Shown here: positions 1-9,100 of the stretch, piece after piece | How positions within the stretch are numbered: the first letter of the stretch is position 1 | How the letters are laid out: every line of letters begins with the position of its first letter | NCBI GenBank assembly: GCA_026770585.1 | Contig: MU646895.1 | Location: 159,672 to 173,017, forward strand | From: Baffinella frigidus | Lineage: Eukaryota > Cryptophyceae > Cryptomonadales > Baffinellaceae | Direction: 5' to 3' | DNA length: 13,346 nucleotides | Made by a program: the position numbers and the translations under genes | The notes under the pieces: model-generated | What the model was told of the DNA's origin: nothing | What the model saw: only the letters and a program-made list of their open reading frames with translations | Database searches by the model: none

Positions 1-31
<31 letters not shown>

Positions 32-122
32 AATTGTAATTGAAAATTAGCTGGGTTTAATCGAGTTGCAATCAAAATCGTTACTGTCATAGCTGGGGTC
101 GAGGGGCAGCTCGAGGCTCGGG
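1..122. repeat. AT microsatellite and short unassigned leader
   Basis: Bases 1-28 are a pure AT dinucleotide run, cut by the window edge. Bases 30-122 are ordinary mixed sequence leading into the ATG at 123. They contain stops in the exon 1 frame up to the TAG at 90-92. I see no promoter element that I can defend. Confidence 0.6.
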
Positions 123-167
123 ATGGACGTGGGGTCGTGCGGGACGACTGCCGGGGAGGATGAGGAG
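123..167 (+). CDS. Exon 1 (tentative first exon), acidic end GEDEE
   Basis: ATG at 123 opens 15 codons ending GEDEE, followed by the donor gtgcgc. An in-frame TAG at 90-92 lies upstream, which fits a true start. However, that same 'catag' could be an acceptor, in which case the exon would begin at 93 and be internal. The end is phase 0 and joins exon 2 in frame. A partial copy of the end (GEEEE, then gtgtgg) is at 281-295, with the shared downstream words 'cacatctgcccc'. That copy supports this as part of the duplicated gene rather than random sequence. Confidence 0.5.
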
Positions 168-3100
168 GTGCGCACATCTGCCCCCCTCTATGAAGGTTGA
201 CTTACATCTTGTATATATATATCTATATATATGTACATTTTATTATATATATTTATATATATATATATATATATTCTATAGGGGAAGAGGAGGAGGTGTG
301 GAACACTAACCGCAAACCACATCTGCCCCTGGACTCGAATCTTTACAGTAGCGATTTGTAGGTCAACTTGCATCATTTAGTAGCAGCCTTTAAACCCTAA
401 ACCCTAAAAACAGGTGAATGGAGGGCGGGGGTTGGAAGATGACGAAGACTGGGAGGAGTTTGCAGAGCCTCCTAAACCCTACATCCGAATAACCCCAAAT
501 AAGCCCAAATGAACCCAAATAACCCCAAATGAACTCCAAACACTTAACCCTAAATAATAAATGATTATAATAAATAATAGATAATAAACAATAAACACTA
601 AACTCTTCGTCCAGGTGAACGGGAGGCGGGGATTGGAAAACGAAGAAGATTGAGAGGAGTTTGTAGAGGCGACTTGAGAGCTAAACTCTAACCCCCCGCT
701 GCTCTGCTTCTCTGAAACCTCCAGAACCCTGAACCCTAACCCCCACCTTGAAATCCTAAAGGTGAATGGGAGGCGGGGTTTGGAAAACGAAGAAGACTGG
801 GCGGAGTTTGCAGAGGTGCATGTGAGCGATTCAACTCTCATCTACAAGGACGCTCTAGCAAGGCTGGAAAAGGTTCCAAACCCCAAACCATAAACCTCAA
901 ACACTAAATGCTAAAACATAAACTGTAAACTGTAAACGATGCAACTCTCGTCTACAAGGACGCGTTGGCAAGGCTGGAAAAGGTCCAAATTCTCAAGAAT
1001 CCCAACCCCCAACCCCTTAACCCTTCCGCCCTAAGCCGTCAGCCCTTAACCCTGAACCCTAAGCCGTAGAGGCAAATGTGAGCGATTTGACCTTGCACTA
1101 CAAGGACGCTCTCCGCCAACCCTCACAGTTTGGGCAAATGATCGAATTTGGCGGTACGTAATGCCCTTGCAGACCGTCGGATTCCAACGTCGGTTATTTT
1201 TAAAACTCCAAAAGCAAGGTATTTAGAGTTTTAAAACTGCTACGTAATTTCCCAATTGCTCAAACCGTGAGGGCTGGTGGCTAGCAAGGCTGGAAAAGGT
1301 TCCCCTAAACCCTACCCCCTGGTGAATTCAGAAGCATGCATGAAGGGTTAGATCTTAAACCCTAACCCCTAACACCTAACCCCTAACACCTAACCCCTAA
1401 CCCCTAACCCCTAACCCCTGACCCCTAACCCTCCCAAGCCCTAAACCCACTGCTTTTTCGGTGTAAGGCTTAGTCAGGGCTTAGGGGTTGGGGGGTTGTG
1501 GGGTTACGATTTTGCAGAGTTGCACGTGAGTGATGCAACGCTCCTCTGCCAGGACGCTCTAGCAAGCCTGCAAAATCCAAACCCCAACCCCGGAACCTTC
1601 TTCCTCTTTACTACTCTCAAGTCTTAAGGTGGGTGATGCAATGATCTATGAGCCTCAAACCCCAAGCCCCAAACCCCAAACCCCTACACCCAAAACCCTT
1701 AACCCTAAATCCTAAGCCTTTCTTCTACAAGGACGCTCTAGCAAGGCTGGAAAAGGTTCCAAACCCCAAACCATAAACCATAAACCCTGAACCCTAACCC
1801 GTCTCGAAAAGGTCCTCCTGGGTTTGTGATCACCTTGCTAAACCCTGAACCCTACACCCCAAAGCCCAAACCCTTAACCCTACACCAGGTGTACCCACCA
1901 GAGCGGCAGCACGAAGCTTCAGGGCTCTTCAAGCTAGCCTCAACCCTAAACCCTAAGCCCTAAGCCCTAAGCCTTAAGCCCTAAGCCCTAAGCCCCAAGC
2001 CCTACGCCCTAAATCCCAAAACCCACACCCCCGCCCCCCACACACCCCACACCCCACCCCAACCTCTCTTCGTGCTAAAGCCTCCACCCCAATTCCTCAG
2101 GTCTACCCACCCGAGTGGCATTACCAAGATGCAGCGGGGCTGTTCAAGCTGGTCTGGGCGCGCTGTCCGGGCGTGCCCCTCCCCCCTTACTGGACAGGTC
2201 CTCTCCTTCTCTCTCCCGGAGTACACCCATAAATGTCTTTTACGGGGGTTTAAATGTATTGTAAGAGGGGGTAAATGTTTTTTAAGAGGGGGTAAATGTG
2301 TTGTAAGGTGGGTTGGTTTGGGTTTCAACGCGTTTAGCACAGCGCTAGACTGGATGCACGAAGATGCAGCGGGACTGTTCACGCTGGTCTGGTCACGCTG
2401 TCCGGCTGGACAGGTCGCCCCAGACACCCCAAATCCTACACCGACTTAGGGCGTAGGGTGTACCAAGATGCAGCGGGGCTTTTCAAGCTGGTCTGGAAAC
2501 GCTGTCCGGGCGTGACCCTCCCCCTCCTACTGCACAGGTTCTTAACCCTAAGCCCCAATAGCGTTTCAGAGGACCCTCAACCCTAATCCCTAGACCGTAC
2601 GTTGTAAGCCCTGAACCCTAAGCCCTAATCCACAATCCACAATCCACAATCCACAATCCACAATCCCTAAACCCTAAACCTTAAACCAATTACACCGTCC
2701 CTACACCTTACACCCTACACCCTCAACCACTAAATCATCAAACCTAATCCGGTTACCGTTCCCCGGTTACGGAACAAGCCTAAACCCTAAACCTTGCACC
2801 AGAAATCCCACGACCTGAACCCTAAACCCTAACCCCCAGCTGAAACCTAAACCCTAAACCCTAAACACTATGCCCCAGAGTTCGGAGCGCTATCCAACAG
2901 GAACAACTTCTGGATTCATCCCAGACCGAGCGCTAGCCCCCAGACCCTAAACCCTAAACCCTAAACCCTAAACCCTAAACCCTAAACCCTAAACCCTGAA
3001 CCCTAAACCCGAAACCCTAACCCTTAAACCCTAAACCGTAATCCCAGAGCTGGGAGCGCTGTCGAACATGAACTACACCGCAATGGACGAGGCGCAGAAG

Positions 3101-6100
3101 GAGACGCCCGTCCGGAAGTGCCTCGAGGTCAAACCGACACCCCAAACCCTATCAACCCTTAAATTCCAGACCCCAAACCCTAAGCCCTAGACCCTAAGCC
3201 CCAGGACACGCCCGTCCGAAAGTGCCTCGAGGTCAATTTCTGACCCAAATCCTACACCGTCGACACTAATCCCTGAGCCCTGAACCCGTCTGGAAGTGCC
3301 GTGAGGTAAACCTTTCTTCTTCTTCTTCTAGTGAAGAATACTACACCGCCATGGATGAGGCGCAGAAGGACACGTCCGTCCGGAAGTGCCTCGAGGACCA
3401 TAAACCCCGAACCCTAAGCCCTATGCACCCTTAAATTCCAAACCCAAACCCCTAAGCCAATCCTTCAACCCCAAACCCGATACCCGATACGCTCAACGCT
3501 AAACGCTAAGCCTTGAACCCTGAATCCTAATCCCGAAACCCCAAACCCTGGAGCCGAAGCACCAGGGCACGGCCGTCTAAAAGTGCCTTGAGGTCCATAA
3601 ACCCCAAATCCTAAACCCCAAATCCCTAAACCCAAAACCCGAAACCCAAAACCCGAAACCCAAAACCCAAAACCCAAAATCCCGAACACTACACACTATG
3701 GCAGGCGGCGTCTTTGTTGGAGAATGGGTTGATGGAGTGGCAAGGCGAGGAGTGGGAGAAGGCCACCTGGCTGCCAAAAGTTGACGATTTAGCACCGGCA
3801 TCGTCCACCTTTGGGGGGTGATAGACTCTGGAAGGCGACTCACGAGAGCAGACGATGCTCGAGAGGGGTCACCTGCCCAGAGTCATATATCACCAAGTAT
3901 ACAACGTATACGAAGAAAAAAAATCTTTTCGCGTGACCAACAGATGTGAAACCTACTCTACCCTACGACAGGCGGCGTCTTTGTTGGAGGATGAGTGGAT
4001 GGAGTGGCAAGGCGAGGGAAGGGAGAATAGCACCGGACTGTCTTCTCTTCTCTTCTTCTTTGTTACGCTCACGCCTAACGCAACGTGGCCAACCTACTAA
4101 CTACCAACTTCGGGCTTCTCCCAGAGAACGTATCGATCAATGTCTTTCCTGCCAACGAATTTACTACACACATACTTTACTATCACTATTATGATCCAGT
4201 TATGTAGTAATTTGCGCTGAAAGCTAAACTCGAAAAACAGGCGGCGAGCTTGTTGGAGAATGAGTGGATGGAGCGGCAAGGGGAGGAGTGGGAGAAGGCC
4301 ACCGGGCTTGTGCGCGAGGGGGACACCTCGGGGGAACCCAAGCCGAGAGAGGTGCGTTAGTTCCTCCCGTGTTGGGGATGTAGGGTGTAGGGTGTAGGGT
4401 GTAGGGTGTAGGGTGTAAGGTTTGTCACTCAACTTCAGGCTGGAGAGTAAGAAAGAAGAAGCGAGAAGAAGGTCTGCAGCAGAGTGGAAGGGTGCAAGGC
4501 GAGGAGTGGGAGAAGGCCACCGGGCATGTGCGGGACGGGAATATCTCCGGGGAGCCAAAGTCTCGTGAGGTATGGCTTGGTGTTGCTGGAGTGTTTAGGG
4601 TTTGGGGTGCCGTGGGTGGTGTGACCTGCAAAGTGTAACCTGCGGTCAAGGAGTGTAGGATGCATTCTACACTCCTTGGTGTAGCATTACCCCCAATCCC
4701 CAACCCCCAATCCCCAATCTCCGAACCTCAATCCTCGATCCTCAATCCCCGATCCCCAATCCCCAATCCCCAATCCCCAATCCCCGAACCCCACCCCCAA
4801 CCCACAATTCCCAATTCCCAATCCCCAATCCCCGAACCCCACCCCCAACCCGCAATTCTCAATCCCCAATCCCCAATCCCCAATCCCCGAACCCCACCTC
4901 CAACCCACAATTCCCAATTCCCAATCCCCAATCCCCGAACCCTACCCCCAACCCACAATTCCCAATCCCCCACCCCCTAATCACAGACCCCCCACCTCCA
5001 ATCCCCAAACCCTCACCCCCAAAACCCCAATCCCCAAACAAATAAAATCCCGAACCCCCAATCCCCAAAGCCCCACCCCCAACTCCCTAACCCCAAATCC
5101 ACAAACCCCCAAATAAACTAAACCCTAGACCCTAAACCCTAAATCTTAAACCCGAAACCCGAAACCCGAAACCCGAAACCCGAAACCCGACAGGCAACAA
5201 GGCACCGGAAGCGGAGGCGGGCGCTCGTCATCGGAAACTGCAAGGGGCCCGGCGGCGTCCCCGCACCCACGTACACCCTCCACCCTAAACCCTAAACCCT
5301 AAACCCTAAACCTTAAACCCTAAACCCTAAACCCTAAATCGTGAAACCTGAAATCTGAACCCTGAATCCTGAACGCTAAGGGGCCCGGCGGCGTCCCTGC
5401 ATCAACGTACACCCTAACCCCTAAACCCCCACGTACACCCTGAACTCTAAACACTGCACACTGATCCCTGAACCTGGAACACTAAACCATAAACCATATA
5501 CAGTAAACTAAACCCGAAACCCGAAACTAAACCCGAAACAACTGCGACGCCGGGGTGCAGGGAACGTATATGCCTCATATATCAATATGCCTCATATACG
5601 TGTGGGTGCAAGGACGACGCGGCGTCACTGGTGCGGCACCTCGGTTTCTTCACACTTAACAAACATAACAAATACCCTATAACTTACACTTCCATGTCGT
5701 TTACTTGCAGTGAACGTATATGCCTCATAAACGTATATTCCTGATATACGTATTGTCTGATATACGTACAGGTGCAAGGATGACGCGGCGGCAGTGGCGC
5801 GGCACCTACGCGGCCTCGGCTTCTTCGTGCGACATCTCGAGGACGCCTCGCGGGGGGTACCACTTCCCCCTAAAATCTTCCCCCTAAAACCTACACAAGA
5901 AAATAAATAAAACCCTTACCCCCCAAGGGTTCTTTGTGAGACACCTGGAGGACGCCTCGCGGGGGGTACTACTAAAATCAACACCCTAAAAAAACCTACA
6001 ATCTACCCCCCTAAAACCCTAAAATATGCCCCCTAAAACCCCCTAAAATCTACCCCCTACTTCCCCCTAAAACCTACCCCCTAAAACCTGGGGTTCTTTG

Positions 6101-9100
6101 TGAGACATCTGGAGGATGCTTCCCGCGGCGTACCACCCCCTAAAACCGGAAACCCTAAACGCGAAACCACACCCCACACCCTGCACACTGCACCCTACAC
6201 CCTACACCATACACCATACACCATACACCATACACCATACACCATACACCATACACCGTACACCATACACCATACACCCTACACCATACACCATACACCA
6301 TACACCATACACCATACACCATACACCATACACCGTACACCATACACCATACACCCCACAAACTACACAAAACACCCTACACAGTGCATCCTACACCCTG
6401 CACCTTGATCATTCAATTCTGCACCGTATACATGGGCTGAGAACCCCTAAACCTAAACCCTGAACCCTAAACCCTCAACCACCCTATTCGCGTCACGCAC
6501 TATGAACCCCTTCAACCTACACATAAACCCCGAAAGCCTGTCAAAGCTGCCGTCTTTCCAAAGTCGTCCGTTTTGCTTGAGTTGCCTCCCGTGTGCCGTG
6601 TGAGCAGAAAATGCTGCACTCTCTCTCGCTCGCTCGCTCGCTCTTCCTCCCTCCCTCCCTCCCTCCCTCCCTCCCTCCCTCCCTCCCTCTCGCTCTCTCT
6701 GACCGAGGGTGTCGCGTGAGCAGAAAATGCTGCACTCCCTCTCTCTCTGTGTCTCTCGCCCTCCCTCCTTCCCTCCTTCCCTCCTTCCCTTCCTCCCTCC
6801 ATCGCTTTTGCTCTCTCTGACCGAGGGTGTCGCGTGAGCAGAGAATGCTGCAAGGAATCGCCGAAATGCGAAAAGAGGCCGAAGAAGCCGACGTGCAGGT
6901 ATCCCGCAAGTGACAGTAGGCGCATACGCCCTACGGAAACCCGTCACCCTAAACCCTGAATCCTGAGCCCTGAACCCAAAACGCTAAACACCATACCCTA
7001 ACACGAAACCCTGACCCTAAACCCTAAACTCTAAACCCCAAACCCTAAACCCTCAAAACTAAAACCTGAAGCCTAAAACCCAAAACCTAAACCCAAAACC
7101 CAAACCCCAAACCCCAAACCCCAAACCCCAAACCCCAATCCCCAAACCCCAAACCTCAGGTGTTCTACTTCTCAGGGCACGCTCGGAAAGTCGGCGACAC
7201 AAACTACCTGGTACCCGAGAACCGAAACCCGAACCGAAAAAATCAAAATATAGTACAAAAAATAATAAATAGTAAAAAACGAAACCCGAAATCCGGAACA
7301 CGATACCCGAAACTCGAAACACGAAACACGAAGCCCAGAACTCGAAACACGAAACCCGAAACCCGAAACCCGGATCCCGAAACACGAAACACGAGGCCCG
7401 GAAACCGAAACACGAAACACGAAATCTGAAACCCGAGACCCGAACCCCGAAGCACGAAACCCGGATTCCGAAACACCAAACCCGGAACTCGAAACCCAAA
7501 AACTGAAATCCGAAAACCGAAAACTGAAAACTGAAAACCGAAAACCGAAAATTGAACCCCGAAACCTGAAACCCGAAACCCGAAACCCGGAACCCGAAAT
7601 CCGCAATCCGCAACCCCAAACTCGGAGACAGAAACCCGAAACCCAGAACCCCAGACTCGAAACCCGGAACCGAAACACGAAACACAAAACACGATACATC
7701 CTAAACTCCAACCCCGAAACACCAACCCCGAATCCCGGAACCCGAAACCCGAAACCAGGTGCCTTCAGAAGGCGTGCGCGATTACCTCAACGAAATTCGA
7801 AACCCGGAACATGAAACCCGACACATGGAACCCGGATCCCGGATCCCGGATCCCGAAACGCAAGACTCGAAACTCGAAACACAAAGCATGGAACCCGAAG
7901 CCTAGCTCTGTCCCACTTCGATTTCGTCTCCCCATCAATTCGCCCCCCCCCCCAATTTCTCAGGTGTATTTTGACACCCCCCCCATGAAATTTACCTGAG
8001 AAATTTTGGAGGGGGCGAATTAATAAGGAGACGAAATCGAAGTGGGTCACAGCTAGGAAGCCCGGGACCTGAAACGCGGAACTCGAAAAAACGAAGCCCG
8101 AAATCCAAAACCCGAAACCCGAAACCAGGTGCCTTCAGAAGGCGCGCGCGATCACCTGGACGCTGGACATAAATGGCCCGGCCGCGCGGTACTAAATCGT
8201 CAACTTTTGCCACTAAATCGTCAATATTTGCCACTAAATTTTCGACTTTTGCCACTAAATTGTAAACTTTTGCCACTAAATCGTCAACTTTGACATAAAT
8301 GGCCCGACCGCGCGGTTCGTGAGACCATCCTTGGCACCCTGATGGCTTGACGCACGTGCGAGCTTACAATACTTATAGGGCTCACCCCGCATACAGTCGA
8401 TCGAATGGCCTGAGGTGGTAACCTCGGCGCTGGACATAAATGGCCAAGCCGCGCGGTACTAACGTACTAACATTCACTTCTTAAAGTTGACGGTTTGGTA
8501 CCATCATCATCAACTTTTTCGATTGCTTCATTATGTTCGTGGCCGGCGCGAGGTTTTGGAAGCGAGACACCTGGTCCAGCCTTGCGGTGCAAAACTGAAA
8601 GTTGTCAGTGCTGGTACCAATTTGTCAACTTTAAGCAGTAGATGACTTTAGCTGTTGCATCGTTATTTTCAAAAGATTTCCCCGACGCGGGGCGTAAGTG
8701 CATCAATCGTCTTTTGCCACTAAATCGTTAACTTTGACATAAATCGTCAACTTTGACTTTTGCCGCTAAATCGTCAACTTTTACATACATGGCCCAGCCG
8801 CGCGGTACCAAACTGCCAACGTTTTTTTATTCTTTTCGTGACTACCCAGATGTTGCATTCATCCTAACCCCTAAACCCTAAAACCCAAACCCCAAACCGA
8901 AACACCTAATCCCCCTAACCCCTAAACCCTAAACCCTAACCCCAAACCCCAAACCCCAAACCCCACACCCCAAACACCACACCCCAAACACCAAACACCA
9001 AACACCAAACACCAAACACCACACACCACACACCAAACCCCACACCTCACACCCCAAACACCAAACACCAAACACCAAACATCAGGTGCGCATACGCGAA

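Larger units (their letters stand above)
168..761 (+). other. Intron 1 with exon 1 and exon 2 echoes
   Basis: AT-rich at about 205-276. A short exon 1 echo (281-295) reads GEEEE before gtgtgg. Then come two exon 2 echoes. The one at 414-467 is open ([12 protein letters not shown]) but runs into 'cctcct' instead of continuing. The one at 615-668 has TGA at 651-653 where the intact exon has TGG. Telomere-like CCCTAAA units are sparse. Most of 500-600 is AT-rich. Confidence 0.6.
873..2100 (+). other. Intron 2: exon 2 fragments, one foldback element, TAACCCC/TAAGCCC arrays
   Basis: Exon 2 3'-end echoes lie at 938-982, 1069-1112 plus 1283-1298 (split by an insertion), 1511-1576, about 1627-1650 and 1723-1755. 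An exon 3 echo is at 1889-1939. The remainder is degenerate telomere-like DNA: TAACCCC-type at about 1351-1434, TAAGCCC-type at about 1944-2020. Confidence 0.6.
2198..3047 (+). other. Intron 3: exon 3 and exon 4 echoes, CCCTAAA array
   Basis: Bases about 2225-2330 carry a 'ggtaaatgtnttttaagaggg' type tandem repeat. Exon 3 echoes follow at 2351-2413 (internal deletion, then gtcgcc) and 2461-2536 (length change of one base, then gttctt). An AATCCAC heptamer run is at about 2631-2668. A fragment of exon 4 ([11 protein letters not shown] frame) is at 2879-2910 after cccag. Near-perfect CCCTAAA repeats fill about 2944-3020. Confidence 0.6.
3128..4240 (+). other. Intron 4: exon 4 and exon 5 echoes, CCCAAAA/CCCGAAA repeats
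   Basis: Exon 4 echoes lie at 3202-3231 ([10 protein letters not shown], gtcaat), 3285-3305 (PVWKCRE, gtaaac), 3332-3395 (out of phase with its acceptor, donor lost) and 3551-3592 (TAA at 3578-3580, then gtccat). Heptamers of CCCAAAA/CCCGAAA type fill about 3600-3680. Exon 5 echoes are at 3705-3772 and 3972-4040. Bases 4041-4240 are mixed, non-repetitive sequence in which I see nothing recognisable. Confidence 0.6.
4352..5193 (+). other. Intron 5: reversed GTAGGGT array, cassette exon 5b, hairpin, CAATCCC array
   Basis: Starts with a G-rich array of GTAGGGT (about 4378-4420), the only clean reversed heptamer array in the window. Next comes the phase-compatible cassette 4480-4569, then G-rich sequence to about 4640 and the hairpin 4647-4678. 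A long C-rich array (CAATCCC and CCCCAAC variants, about 4690-5105) follows, then CCCTAAA and GAAACCC units up to the exon 6 acceptor. Confidence 0.65.
5857..6841 (+). other. Intron 7: exon 7 end echoes, ACACCAT array, CCCT tract
   Basis: Exon 7 end echoes [13 protein letters not shown] lie at 5927-5965 and 6091-6129, both followed by a gta donor. A long ACACCAT array spans about 6190-6352. Bases 6360-6590 are mixed, with some CCCTAAA. Two partial exon 8 starts (6608, 6724) are separated by CTCG/CCCT and CCTT microsatellites (about 6626-6697 and 6736-6800). Confidence 0.6.
7211..8128 (+). other. Intron 9: CCCGAAA array, exon 10 echo, foldback element B
   Basis: Bases about 7215-7755 are CCCGAAA/CACGAAA heptamers. 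An exon 10 5' echo is at 7759-7800, CCCGGAT-type repeats at about 7830-7860, element B at 7902-8056, and more GAAACCC before the acceptor. Frames on the minus strand ([11 protein letters not shown] style) are translations of this array. Confidence 0.65.
8189..9085 (+). other. Intron 10: 21-base tandem repeats, exon 10 3'-end echoes, element C, AACACCA array
   Basis: Tandem 'gccactaaatcgtcaactttt' units fill about 8191-8290 and recur at about 8709-8780. Exon 10 3' echoes are at 8292-8314, 8429-8455 and 8783-8804. Element C is at 8476-8639. Bases 8315-8428 are ordinary sequence in which I see nothing. From about 8862 the intron is CCCTAAA, AACCCCA and AACACCA heptamers. Confidence 0.6.

Noticed and set aside
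1113-1280. Introner (transposon that forms an intron exactly)
   Set aside because: No GT lies at or near the left junction, and the host exon copy is already dead, so precise splicing at the ends is not supported.
4660-5068. Pro/Ser/Asn-rich + strand frame and Gly/Trp-rich - strand frames
   Set aside because: Produced by CAATCCC repeats in intron 5; no independent coding signal.
4690-5105. CRISPR-like array
   Set aside because: The 60-70 base periodicity comes from higher-order heptamer blocks. There are no conserved repeats separated by unique spacers, and the context is eukaryotic.
6100-6463. Open frames rich in TIHHTPY and TPYTLHP
   Set aside because: Translation of the ACACCAT heptamer array; the first codons belong to an exon 7 echo in a shifted frame.
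6453-6947. Minus-strand frames with EGGREGG repeats
   Set aside because: Produced by the CCCT and CCTT microsatellites. Exon 8 on the + strand explains the only non-repetitive part.
7059-7725. Long minus-strand open frames with [11 protein letters not shown]-type protein
   Set aside because: They translate the CCCGAAA array of intron 9. A 7-base repeat without stops gives long frames on the opposite strand in all three phases. No start context or splice support.
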